Part shown: positions 26,862 through 36,450 of the stretch, piece after piece | Layout: every line of letters begins with the position of its first letter | How positions within the stretch are numbered: the stretch's first letter is position 1 | Origin: Mariniphaga sp. | Lineage (GTDB): Bacteria; Bacteroidota; Bacteroidia; Bacteroidales; Prolixibacteraceae | Direction of reading: 5' to 3' | Assembly (NCBI GenBank): GCA_010906965.1 | Contig: JAAFHB010000016.1 | Coordinates: forward strand, 1 to 42,082 | DNA: 42,082 bases | Notes under the pieces: model-generated | Databases searched by the model: none | The model's input: only the letters and a program-made list of their open reading frames with translations | Told to the model about the DNA's origin: nothing | Program-made: the position numbers and the translations under genes

Positions 26862-28901
26862 TTAGTGGGTTGGGAACTCTGCAATCCTTAAAGTTGTGCA
26901 CCCATATGGTATCAGAATAACTTCTTCTTCGTTACTTTCGACCTCGCGTCTTGAAGAGGAGGGCGACGGTAATTGTCCTGCTGATCCTCTTTCCATTTTC
27001 CAGATTGGTAGGCGGTTTGCTTTTATTTCAACTGATATTGGAGCATTCTCCAGGTTCCAAGGATAAACAGCGATGTTTTCTTTAACTTCCACTTTCAGAT
27101 TGTTCTTTTCAATTTCACTTTTTTGTAGCGCGTAATTCCAGGGTGATTTCGGCAACACTTCCCAAAAGGTATCGTCGTATCCCTTCTTGGTTACTTCGCG
27201 CCATTCCTCTTTAATTTTCAGTGCATAAACCAATGGTCCGCGCTCAATCCCCAATGAGTTTTCGTACCATTTACTGAAGCGGAAATCCATGGCCAGGTTG
27301 AGCTCAACAACATCGCCGGCAGTCCATTCGCGGTCAATCACTATAATATTATTTGTAGAATTTGATGCCGCGACCTGCCCGTTTATCGTCAAAGTCGGAT
27401 TTTTGCACCATTTCGGTATCCTTAAATGAAACGGAAACTTCACTTTTTTAGTTGTCTGAACCGAGAACTTAACTTTTTCTTTGAAGGGATAATCGGTTGT
27501 CTCGGATATCTTAACCTCTTCGCCTGTTGCCACTTTTGCTGTTACTTCCGAAGGTCCGTAAACCAAAGCGGCAACGCCATTGTCGGCAGTGGCATACCAC
27601 AAATTCTGAACAAACTTTGGCCATCCCTGGTGCATATTTGAAATGCAACATGGATATCCGGTAGTTGTTCCAAAAACAATCCTGCCATTTTTATCGTCAA
27701 AGAAATTACGCTCTTCATCAGTACATTGTACCTGGTTGACCTGTTGAAAATACTGCTTGCGCGAATAGTCATCCGAAATTTGCGTCGGAAGTACATTGTA
27801 AGCTATTTTCTCCAGGTAATCGGCATAGTAAACATCGCCAGTAATGGGTAAAATACTTTCGAAGCAAAACATCATCTCGACGGCAGAGCATAGTTCCGAA
27901 CCCTGAGTAGGGTTATTTCCATGCAGTGTTTCATCGCCACCATACATTCCATTCACAAAACCATGCGTATCCTTCAACGCTGACAACCCTTTTTTAACGG
28001 CATCGAGGTACTTCTGTTCCATATGTTGCTGGTAGTAAATAACGGGTTCTTTTAATCCCTGCGCCACATTTACACAATGCAGATCAGGCAGTGGGTTTAA
28101 CTGGCGAATTACGTCGCCGGAATAGATTTCTGTCCAGTTAAAAGTTTGCTTATGAATGATTTCGGCCAGGTCGAGCAGGAATTTGTCCTTGGTGATATTG
28201 TACAACCAATACACAACAGCCAGGTTATCGCCACCCCTTTGGCTTCCCCAGAAAGTCCAGTGTCCGAGTTCATATTGCGGAAGCATTTTCAGCTGATACC
28301 TGAAATATTTAGTCAGTGATTCAATGATCCGTTTATTCTGAGTTGCTGTGTAATATTGCTGAAAGACCTTCAGCATGACCATCTTCGGCCACCAGTCTTC
28401 ACGTTTGTCCTGTTGTGTGCCCGGAATGTTCTGATATCCTTCCGAAAGTGGTTTTGGTCCGAAATAGCCATCTTCACGCTGGTTTTTAATGCTCCATTCA
28501 ATCCATTTCTGAGCTTTCGCCTTCAAAACCGGATCATTTAACTGGTAAGCAAGCGGAACGAGTCCGTCAATCCAGTAGGGACCACGTTCCCAGCCATCGC
28601 CCGTTCCACCAAGCCACCCATTGTTGTCGCCACAAACTAGACTGTAAATACTGTCCAAATGTCCGGATGCCCCGTCGCGTTGCAATTCCAACATTTTCAG
28701 TAGCATCCCTTTCGGCTTGATGGCTCCTAACGGAAGCGCAGAATAAGGTTGAGCCACAAGCGGGGACTGGTTTGTCACGTAAAAGGCATTGCGTTTCTCT
28801 TTTGCAAAGGCGCTAAAGGTCAAGAGCAAAATAAAGAATAGGAGAATTGATTTTTTTATCATCCTGCCACAAATCAACCATGGGCTAATTCTTTTCAACA
28901 T
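26862..28901 (-). CDS. DUF1680/GH127-like beta-L-arabinofuranosidase family protein
   Basis: GSELCSAVEMMFCFE, YPCCISNMHQGWPKFVQNLWYAT, RGPLVYAL; Cys-rich active-site pattern. Confidence 0.85.
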   Translation of the reverse strand: MLKRISPWLICGRMIKKSILLFFILLLTFSAFAKEKRNAFYVTNQSPLVAQPYSALPLGAIKPKGMLLKMLELQRDGASGHLDSIYSLVCGDNNGWLGGTGDGWERGPYWIDGLVPLAYQLNDPVLKAKAQKWIEWSIKNQREDGYFGPKPLSEGYQNIPGTQQDKREDWWPKMVMLKVFQQYYTATQNKRIIESLTKYFRYQLKMLPQYELGHWTFWGSQRGGDNLAVVYWLYNITKDKFLLDLAEIIHKQTFNWTEIYSGDVIRQLNPLPDLHCVNVAQGLKEPVIYYQQHMEQKYLDAVKKGLSALKDTHGFVNGMYGGDETLHGNNPTQGSELCSAVEMMFCFESILPITGDVYYADYLEKIAYNVLPTQISDDYSRKQYFQQVNQVQCTDEERNFFDDKNGRIVFGTTTGYPCCISNMHQGWPKFVQNLWYATADNGVAALVYGPSEVTAKVATGEEVKISETTDYPFKEKVKFSVQTTKKVKFPFHLRIPKWCKNPTLTINGQVAASNSTNNIIVIDREWTAGDVVELNLAMDFRFSKWYENSLGIERGPLVYALKIKEEWREVTKKGYDDTFWEVLPKSPWNYALQKSEIEKNNLKVEVKENIAVYPWNLENAPISVEIKANRLPIWKMERGSAGQLPSPSSSRREVESNEEEVILIPYGCTTLRIAEFPTH

Positions 28902-28908
28902 TCTGATT

Positions 28909-29985
28909 TTATTTTGTTTGCGTTAAACTTTTGATTGCATCTACTTCTTCTTGTTTGTAAGGAGTTCCGTCCGGATTAAAAATTTCGTGAAACCATAATT
29001 TTGGTTCCGAACCATCTGGCAACGGTTCATCCCATGCGTATTTTGTGTTCGATTTTCCCGAAACCAATCCCCAGTTGATAGCGCCAATGTTGTTTGCTTT
29101 CAACAATGGCATGATATTCTGAAACAAGCTGTTGTTGCGGCGCGCCATGTATTCGGTACAAACCAGCGGACGGTTATACTTTTTCAGTGTATCGATAGCG
29201 GCCATGTGTTTTTCCGGATTTTCGTAGTTGTGGTAAGTGATGATATCCGAGTTTTCGACCTGAAATTTGTTGAGTTCTTTCAACCTTAAATTCCAAACTG
29301 CTGAGGATAAAGGTTGTGAAGGATTGACCTCGCGACCCCACTGGAAAATATTTTCAAGTAACGGTAAGGATTTGTTTCCGTAGCCTGAATTACCTGGCTC
29401 ATTGTACAAATCCCAGATGGCGATGCGCTTATCGTCTTTAAAAGTTGTTAATACGTCTTTCACATAGGTTTCTAATGTTTTAATCAGCGTGGTATCCGAA
29501 TAAAGTAAATCACCTGGGTCGCGTACCCAGCCTGAATTGTGAACGCCCGGTTTAGGATCTGGTTGTTTACCTGCCTGGTAAGTCGGATTCCAGCAATCGT
29601 CGAAAAATACAAACACCGTTTTGATTCCATGTTTATTGGCTATGCTCAGATAGGTATCCATCCGTTTTTTGAAACCATCTTTACCAATTTCCCATGCAAG
29701 GTGGTGCAAGTAAACGCGCATCACGTTCATCCCGATTCCCTGTGCCCAACCAAGTTCACGATCGATCGTAGTTGTATCAAACGATTCGGCCTGCCATGTT
29801 TCCAACTGATTGATAGCTGTACTTGGGTTGAAATTGCTTCCACGAAGCCAGCCATTTTCAGTTCCCCATTGTTGGGCTTTTTCAACTCCCCAACGCACAT
29901 CTGATGTTTTTGCGACCTGCTTTTCCTGGCAGGAAGCAAACGCCAGTGAACCGGCAATGACAAGGAATAAAAGATGTTTCTTCAT
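28909..29985 (-). CDS. GH-A clan (GH5-like) glycosidase lipoprotein
   Basis: LAFASCQEK lipobox; GMNVMRVYLHHLAW, IAIWDLYNEPGN, RPLVCTEYMARR. Confidence 0.8.
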   Translation of the reverse strand: MKKHLLFLVIAGSLAFASCQEKQVAKTSDVRWGVEKAQQWGTENGWLRGSNFNPSTAINQLETWQAESFDTTTIDRELGWAQGIGMNVMRVYLHHLAWEIGKDGFKKRMDTYLSIANKHGIKTVFVFFDDCWNPTYQAGKQPDPKPGVHNSGWVRDPGDLLYSDTTLIKTLETYVKDVLTTFKDDKRIAIWDLYNEPGNSGYGNKSLPLLENIFQWGREVNPSQPLSSAVWNLRLKELNKFQVENSDIITYHNYENPEKHMAAIDTLKKYNRPLVCTEYMARRNNSLFQNIMPLLKANNIGAINWGLVSGKSNTKYAWDEPLPDGSEPKLWFHEIFNPDGTPYKQEEVDAIKSLTQTK

Positions 29986-30052
29986 TTGTTAATGTTTATT
30001 TTCAGTTTAATAATTAATTCAAGAATCAAAGTTACAAATATTAGCAAGTACT

Positions 30053-31108
30053 TTATTCTGTCTCGCCTGAAGGAATATTTAGTTGTTCGCCTGCCGAAAC
30101 GGGTGTGCCGAAATGGGGTGTTCCGTCGGTATTCCAGGTGAAGGATTGCATCCGTACATCACGCTGCCATCCCGGATTGGCACTTTTTTTCGAATGGTAA
30201 ATAATCCAGTCTTCGGTATTATCAGGCGATTTTACAAATGAGCAATGCCCGACTCCGTAAACCTGTGAATTTCCGGTGAAGACAGGCCCCGTCTTTTTCC
30301 AATTTGCCGGATCAAGTAAATTTCCATCCGGATTTATCAATTGGAGCATTCCAAGCCGGTAGTCAACCATCCATGACTCCCGGCACGAATAGATGACGAA
30401 AACAATATCATCCTTCTTCAGTATCTCCGGGCCCTCATTCAGATTAAGTGGACCTCCTGTTTCCCAGCTCTCAACCGGCGAGGATAGTTTCACCCGTTTC
30501 CCCTTCATAGTGTATGGATTCTCCATTTCTGAAATATACAGATGCTGTTGTGTAGCATCGGTTGTTTCATTTTTGATCCAACCTGACCATATTGCGTAAA
30601 GTCTGCCTTTGTGTTCAAGAATTGTCATGTCGATTGCCCAAACGTTTGATGAAGGATCACCCGGATTATCACCTGTATACAAAACCCCCATGTCGTCATA
30701 TTCACTGAAAACCTCATCCGTTTTTGATTTGAGAACTCCCGTTAGTTGATGGATAAAAGGTGGCCCCGATTCACCAGCCGCATAATAAACATACCAATGA
30801 CCACCGTTAAAGTGAATTTCAGGAGCCCACACGCAATTCCGGTTCCACCCGGAATCCGGAGCTTTCCAGATGGTTTTTAATTCTCCCTTTCGGATCATTG
30901 ATTTCGATTGGGACAGGACGATCGAGTTATTGGCTGAATAACAATAGATGTAGTCATTCTCAAGCTTGTACATCCATGGATCAGCGCCATCCCATACCGG
31001 GTTGGAAAAAGTTTTGACTGGCTGATTATCTTGCGGTTTTTCTTTAGCACATGCGAAAGTGCTTATTAATACCAGTATTAGAAAAAAAGACGTTGCTGTT
31101 TTTTTCAT
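30053..31108 (-). CDS. Glycoside hydrolase family 43-like, lipoprotein
   Basis: Start MKKTATSFFLILVLISTFACAKEK at 31108; NPVWDGADPWMYKLENDYIYCYS, WAPEIHFNGGHWYVYYAA, NEGPEILKKDDIVFVIYS. Confidence 0.85.
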   Translation of the reverse strand: MKKTATSFFLILVLISTFACAKEKPQDNQPVKTFSNPVWDGADPWMYKLENDYIYCYSANNSIVLSQSKSMIRKGELKTIWKAPDSGWNRNCVWAPEIHFNGGHWYVYYAAGESGPPFIHQLTGVLKSKTDEVFSEYDDMGVLYTGDNPGDPSSNVWAIDMTILEHKGRLYAIWSGWIKNETTDATQQHLYISEMENPYTMKGKRVKLSSPVESWETGGPLNLNEGPEILKKDDIVFVIYSCRESWMVDYRLGMLQLINPDGNLLDPANWKKTGPVFTGNSQVYGVGHCSFVKSPDNTEDWIIYHSKKSANPGWQRDVRMQSFTWNTDGTPHFGTPVSAGEQLNIPSGETE

Positions 31109-31344
31109 GTGTTTAATACAAGTTATCAGAAATGTTTCAATCATGATTATTGGACCCCGTGATTCATCAACAGGTAATACAACAAAACTAAGCTTTTCAC
31201 TCATATATTGCCGATATTTTATTTGACTGATAAAGATAAATAATGGGTTTCGGATTTAAGGATCGTTTGTCATAAAAACGTTTTTACTCGGGCAGCCAAT
31301 ATATTTATGTACTTTTACCACCGACTAATTCAGTAAATAATACC

Positions 31345-34170
31345 ATGCTCACTGGAAAATATAAAGCTCTTTATCAGCAACTTGCTGCAGTAATCGATCC
31401 AAAACGGATTTATCACGATCCGCTACATACGCTTGCCCATGGCACCGATGCAAGTTTCTACCGGCTTATCCCCAAATTGGTTATCAAGGCTAAAGATGAA
31501 CAGGAGGTTTCGCTGATTTTGCAGGAAAGTTCAAAACTATCAATTCCCGTAACGTTCCGTGCTGCGGGCACAAGTCTTTCGGGTCAGGCAATTTCCGATT
31601 CGGTACTGGTCATTGCCGGAAATCACTGGAAAAAGTTTCATATTTCAGATAATGGATTTAAAATCAAGCTTCAACCTGGATTGACAGGTGAGCGTGTAAA
31701 TACATTGTTGGCTCCTTTTGGTCGGAAAATCGGCCCTGATCCGGCATCGATTAATGCCGCAATGATTGGTGGAATAGCCGCCAATAATGCAAGTGGCATG
31801 TGCTGCGGAACGGCTGAAAATTCGTACAAAACGGTTGACAGCATGCGCATTATTTTTGCCGACGGAACGCTGCTTGATACGGCTGATTCCGAAAGCAAAG
31901 AACAATTCAGACAATCGCATCCGCAACTGATACAGGATATTTCTGCAATGGTTGCAACCGTAAAAGAAAATGAACCATTAGCAAGTCGCATTGCCCGTAA
32001 GTTCAAAATGAAAAATACAACAGGGTACAGCCTTAATGCGCTTGTCGATTTTTCAGATCCGTTTGATGTTATTGAACACCTGATGATAGGTTCGGAAGGA
32101 ACATTGGGTTTTATCGCTGAAATTAGTTATAAAACAGTGGTGGAACATCCGTTCAGGGCAAGTTCATTGATGATTTTCCCTGATATTGAAAAAGCATGCA
32201 ATGCCGTTTCATTGTTGAAATCGGCACCCGTTTCTGCAGTCGAAATTATGGATCGGGCTGGTTTGCGTTCTGTTGAAGATCATGATGGAATGCCGGCATA
32301 TCTGAAAACACTTAGCGATACCGCAAGCGCAATTCTGGTTGAAACACGGGCACTTCATCAAACGGAACTCGATGAGCAGATTGCCATTATTCTAAATGCG
32401 ATTCATTCAATTCCGTCTGAAATTCCCATCCATTTTACAGCAGTTCCTTCGGAATATGCACTGCTTTGGAAGATCCGCAAAGGTCTTTTCCCTTCTGTGG
32501 GAGCCATGCGAAAGACGGGCACCACCGTGATTATTGAGGATGTCGCTTTTCCTGTGCCTCGTCTGGCGGAAGCAACACACGATCTTCACTTGCTGTTTGA
32601 GAAATGGGGTTACCACGAAGCGGTAATTTTTGGTCATGCTTTGGAAGGAAACCTCCATTTTGTTTTTACGCAGGATTTCGGTTTGCAAAGCGAGATCGAC
32701 CGCTATCGTCGGTTTATGGCTGATGTGGCAGAACTGGTTGTTGCAAAATACGATGGATCGCTGAAAGCCGAACATGGAACCGGACGGAATATGGCACCGT
32801 TTGTGGAGATGGAGTGGGGGAGAGAAGCCTTCGAACTGATGAAGCAGATCAAGAATATTTTCGATCCGCAAAGTCTGCTTAATCCTGGGGTAATTATAAA
32901 TACCGATCCCGAAGCGCACCTTAAAAACCTGAAACCGATTCCGGCAGCGAGCGAAAAGATTGATAAATGCATAGAATGCGGCTTCTGTGAGCCAACATGT
33001 GTCTCTGCAGAATTAACACTCACACCTCGCCAGCGGATTGTTGTTTACCGCGAAATGGCAAGCCTCCGGAGAAGTGGTCATGAACCTCATATTTTAGCTT
33101 CGCTCACGAAGGATTTCAAATATGAAGGGAATGAAACATGCGCGACTGACGGTTTATGTGCTACAAGTTGTCCGGTAAAGATTGATACAGGCAAACTGAT
33201 CAAAGCTTTGCGAACCGAAGAGATTGGCGCTGGACAAAATCGGGCAGTTTGGATTGCCGACCACATGAGCGGAGTTACTTCATCAGCGAGAACAGCACTT
33301 TCGGTCGTTGGGTTTTTTCATTCCATTTTAGGAACACCTCTTATGAAAGGTATTTCAGGAGGAATGAGAACCTTGTCGGGAAACCGGATTCCGCTTTGGA
33401 ATCCTTATATGCCGTTGGGAGCCAAAGCAATTGATATAAAGAAGGTCCAGAAATCGGACACCCAACGCAAAGTGGTTTACTTTCCTTCGTGCATCAACCG
33501 GGCGATGGGTGTTTCCAAAGAACACCGTGCAGAAAAGCAGCTTTCGGAGAAAATAGTTCAGCTTTTAAATAAGGGCGGTTACGAAGTGATTTATCCCGAA
33601 AATCTTAACGCACTTTGTTGCGGCATGGCATTTTCAAGTAAAGGTTACACAGAGGCGGGAACCAAAAAATCGAATGAATTGGAAGCTGCGCTGATTATTG
33701 CCAGTGAAAACGGAAAGTACCCGGTTCTTTGCGATATGAGTCCCTGTCTTTATACGATGAAAGAGAATATGGAACCTACTCTTAAACTATACGAACCGGT
33801 TGAGTTTATTCTCGACCACTTACTGCCATATTTGGAAATCACCCCAATCAAAGAAACCATCACCGTTTTCCCCGTTTGCAGTATGAAGAAAATGGGACTG
33901 GAAGAGAAGCTGGTTGAACTGGCCGAAATGTGCGCCACGAAAGTTGTGATTCCCGAAACCAATTGCTGTGGTTTTGCGGGTGACCGTGGTTTTTCGTTTC
34001 CTGAATTAAATAAACACGGTTTGCGAGAGCTGAAATCTCAGTTATCTGAAGGTATCAAAAACGGATATTCAACGAGCCGCACCTGCGAAATAGGGTTGAG
34101 TCTTCATTCAGGTATTTCGCATCAATCGATTGTATATTTGGTTGATCGGGTGAGCAGGGCGAAAGAGTAG
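31345..34170 (+). CDS. GlcD-GlcF type fusion: FAD-linked oxidase + 2x[4Fe-4S] + CCG domains (D-lactate/glycolate dehydrogenase-like)
   Basis: PVTFRAAGTSLSGQA, GPDPASINAAMIGGIAANNASGMCCG, GSEGTLGFIAEI, KAEHGTGRNMAPFVEMEWG, CIECGFCEPTC, CATDGLCATSCPV, CCGMAFSS, CCGFAGDRGFSFPEL. Confidence 0.93.
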   Translation: MLTGKYKALYQQLAAVIDPKRIYHDPLHTLAHGTDASFYRLIPKLVIKAKDEQEVSLILQESSKLSIPVTFRAAGTSLSGQAISDSVLVIAGNHWKKFHISDNGFKIKLQPGLTGERVNTLLAPFGRKIGPDPASINAAMIGGIAANNASGMCCGTAENSYKTVDSMRIIFADGTLLDTADSESKEQFRQSHPQLIQDISAMVATVKENEPLASRIARKFKMKNTTGYSLNALVDFSDPFDVIEHLMIGSEGTLGFIAEISYKTVVEHPFRASSLMIFPDIEKACNAVSLLKSAPVSAVEIMDRAGLRSVEDHDGMPAYLKTLSDTASAILVETRALHQTELDEQIAIILNAIHSIPSEIPIHFTAVPSEYALLWKIRKGLFPSVGAMRKTGTTVIIEDVAFPVPRLAEATHDLHLLFEKWGYHEAVIFGHALEGNLHFVFTQDFGLQSEIDRYRRFMADVAELVVAKYDGSLKAEHGTGRNMAPFVEMEWGREAFELMKQIKNIFDPQSLLNPGVIINTDPEAHLKNLKPIPAASEKIDKCIECGFCEPTCVSAELTLTPRQRIVVYREMASLRRSGHEPHILASLTKDFKYEGNETCATDGLCATSCPVKIDTGKLIKALRTEEIGAGQNRAVWIADHMSGVTSSARTALSVVGFFHSILGTPLMKGISGGMRTLSGNRIPLWNPYMPLGAKAIDIKKVQKSDTQRKVVYFPSCINRAMGVSKEHRAEKQLSEKIVQLLNKGGYEVIYPENLNALCCGMAFSSKGYTEAGTKKSNELEAALIIASENGKYPVLCDMSPCLYTMKENMEPTLKLYEPVEFILDHLLPYLEITPIKETITVFPVCSMKKMGLEEKLVELAEMCATKVVIPETNCCGFAGDRGFSFPELNKHGLRELKSQLSEGIKNGYSTSRTCEIGLSLHSGISHQSIVYLVDRVSRAKE

Positions 34171-34190
34171 AATTTAGTTTTTTCAAACTA

Positions 34191-34889
34191 TTAAGCAAGA
34201 ATCGGAAAATCCTTATAGAATTTTAATAAGCCTATTGTATCAGTCCGAAGTTTAGTGCGCACAAAATTCTTTAGGTCGTTGTCCATTAAATCGCCTAATC
34301 CCTGCAACAAGCCCTTATCGTTCATCGATTCAAGGGTATCAATGCATTTCTGAATATAATTTGAATAAGGCATTTCCATTCGCGATTCGACAATGCTCTT
34401 GTTGACTGGTGTTTGCTTTTGCATAAAGAACCAACAATCGAAAATGTCACGGTTTGTTACAACATTTCTGTCGAGTAAATCGCAAAGCTTGTGGGCGAAC
34501 ATATCCGGCTGCACCAATACCTTCATGTTGATACCGAGCAGGTTTTTTATTTCATAATGGTTATCGAACTGTCGTACTGAAATTTCCACTTTTAATTTAC
34601 GTTCATCCACTCCATAATCAAGAACGATAATTGGTCCATAGTACTTTTTCGCTTCATCAGAAATTGTCCCATATTTGAGAAGTATTGTATGTACTTTATT
34701 ATAAACAGATTCTACCTTGTCTATATTGATGAGATTGAAGTCCAAATCAACCGAAAATCGTGGCAGGTCATAGAAAAACATAAGTGAAGTACCACCTTTA
34801 AATCCTAACCAATTGGCAAGTTCAATATCTGAGTAAATGTCTTTCAGAATTTGAACCAAAAAGAATTTATGGCGGTTAATATCCATCAT
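34191..34889 (-). CDS. AbiEii/AbiGii-type nucleotidyltransferase toxin (second locus)
   Basis: LGFKGGTSLMFFYDLPRFSVDLDFNLIN; ATGA overlap with the upstream gene. Confidence 0.85.
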   Translation of the reverse strand: MMDINRHKFFLVQILKDIYSDIELANWLGFKGGTSLMFFYDLPRFSVDLDFNLINIDKVESVYNKVHTILLKYGTISDEAKKYYGPIIVLDYGVDERKLKVEISVRQFDNHYEIKNLLGINMKVLVQPDMFAHKLCDLLDRNVVTNRDIFDCWFFMQKQTPVNKSIVESRMEMPYSNYIQKCIDTLESMNDKGLLQGLGDLMDNDLKNFVRTKLRTDTIGLLKFYKDFPILA

Positions 34890-35470
34890 TGTGGGAGTAA
34901 ATTGTTAATCCGTCTCGTCAACACTTTTGATTGGTAGATAGGTAATAGTTTATAAACAAGATCCTTGTTTAAGGGATTCAGATTATCAAAATAATAATCT
35001 GAATTAAGATAAAGTAAATCTAAAAATGCCCGTTCCGGAGTAGCAATATTTACCTGATTGTTTTGCCTTATAATACCTGCTGTATTTACCAGGATTTCTC
35101 CTTTAATCTTACGATAAAGATACATTTGATTCTGTATCTCAATACTTCGGCTTAGGTAACTTACTACCGATATACCCGAATCGAATTGAAATACAACTCC
35201 GGCCCTTTGTAAAACGTATTCCAACGAAATATATGAAGGGGTATAAATGGTGCAAGCCAGTTCTTCTAAATTGTAAGCTGGTTTGGCATAGATCCCTTTT
35301 CTAGGATTTTGCAACTTGCCCGTATGAACATAGTAGTTCAGCTTTTTATTGATCGATTGAAAAATGGTTTCACTGGCGAGCATGGCAATGTCATTCAAAC
35401 GAAAGATCGTTCGAATATCCTGATAAATGGACAGCACAACATCGTTCCTATTCTTTTGTGAACTAAACAT
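34886..35470 (-). CDS. AbiEi-family antitoxin-like protein (second locus)
   Basis: MLASETIFQSINKKLNYYVHTGKLQNPRKGIYAKPAYNLEELACTIYTPSYISLEYVLQRAGV...ATPERAFLDLLYL. Confidence 0.8.
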   Translation of the reverse strand: MFSSQKNRNDVVLSIYQDIRTIFRLNDIAMLASETIFQSINKKLNYYVHTGKLQNPRKGIYAKPAYNLEELACTIYTPSYISLEYVLQRAGVVFQFDSGISVVSYLSRSIEIQNQMYLYRKIKGEILVNTAGIIRQNNQVNIATPERAFLDLLYLNSDYYFDNLNPLNKDLVYKLLPIYQSKVLTRRINNLLPQ

Positions 35471-35503
35471 CCTAATTATTGGTATCTTTAGTTCACAAAA
35501 CTA
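35454..35503 (-). promoter_or_regulatory. Inverted-repeat operator overlapping the -7 element and start codon of the second AbiE-like operon
   Basis: TTTTGTGAACTAAA (35454-35467) and TTTAGTTCACAAAA (35487-35500), 19-bp spacer containing the ATG (35468-35470); minus-strand -7 TAGTTTTG at 35503-35496. Confidence 0.75.
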
Positions 35504-35541
35504 ATAAAGCTATTTTGATTTATCAAATTTTCAACCATAAA

Positions 35542-36276
35542 TTATTGGATCAATAATCCCGACATTAAAACCTTCTCATTTCCCATCAGGATCGAAGGTC
35601 TTAACTCAGGCTTCATCCAGTTCAGCAGTCTTTCCATATCGCTTTGGGTTAAAACAACACAACCTGCACTTGGATTTGGCATTTCGCCTTCACTCAAATG
35701 AAGAAAAATGGCACTGCCCATGCCTTTCACCACCGGATGCATATTGTACTCAATGGCCATACAATATTTATATTCGTCGCTGCGGATTTTTAAGTTTTCG
35801 TAGGACTTTGCGGCTGTTTTACCCCTGATATGCCGGTTGTAATCTGGTGAATCAGTGTCGTCAATCCATTTATCCTCCGATGTTGTCTGAATAAACGGCA
35901 TCTGGGTATTGACCACTTTATCGTAGCAAAACAATTGTCCCAGCCGGAAAAAACCGGTCGGCGATTGTTGATCACCTTCGCGCTTTGCACGGGGTGCAGC
36001 AAATCCTTTACGTCCGATTCCTACTGGAATAGGGGTGAAAATTACCCGCCAAACTTTATTTTTTTTCTCCATCGCGACCAAAATAGCTGAGTTTTGTTTG
36101 GGCGTTTCGTTAAAAACAACGAGTAGTTGCTGGACACTTTCCAATAAAACAGCGTTTCTTTTCACAATATGAAGTGCTTTCTTAGCTGCAGTAACTGTTG
36201 ATTGTCCATTCGCAGATTCATTGACCAGGCAAATTACCAGGCATTGGAACAGCAGAATGTGTAATATGTATCTCAC
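35542..36276 (-). CDS. L,D-transpeptidase (YkuD-like) family protein, secreted
   Basis: IGRKGFAAPRAKREGDQQSPTGFFRLG, IFLHLSEGEMPNPSAGCVVLTQSDMERLLNWM. Confidence 0.8.
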   Translation of the reverse strand: MRYILHILLFQCLVICLVNESANGQSTVTAAKKALHIVKRNAVLLESVQQLLVVFNETPKQNSAILVAMEKKNKVWRVIFTPIPVGIGRKGFAAPRAKREGDQQSPTGFFRLGQLFCYDKVVNTQMPFIQTTSEDKWIDDTDSPDYNRHIRGKTAAKSYENLKIRSDEYKYCMAIEYNMHPVVKGMGSAIFLHLSEGEMPNPSAGCVVLTQSDMERLLNWMKPELRPSILMGNEKVLMSGLLIQ

Positions 36277-36403
36277 GAAATAGTGTATTTGCGAATTTTA
36301 AATTTTTACCTTTCAAATGTATCTTATTCTGAAAAGGATTCCAATGTTGTGGAAGGAAAGAAGATGTCGTTTATTGAATTATCTGTTTATAGTGCACAAA
36401 AAA

Positions 36404-36427
36404 AGCCGGATCACAAAAGATCCGGCT
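36404..36427 (-). terminator. Rho-independent terminator of the M13 peptidase gene
   Basis: AGCCGGATC-acaaaa-GATCCGGCT with a T-run on the minus strand. Confidence 0.9.
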
Positions 36428-36450
36428 CTAATTCTTTTATGAGTAATTAC

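Noticed and set aside
32407-33023. Minus-strand ORFs (170 and 106 aa) inside the GlcD-GlcF fusion gene
   Set aside because: Antisense shadow ORFs of a strongly conserved coding region
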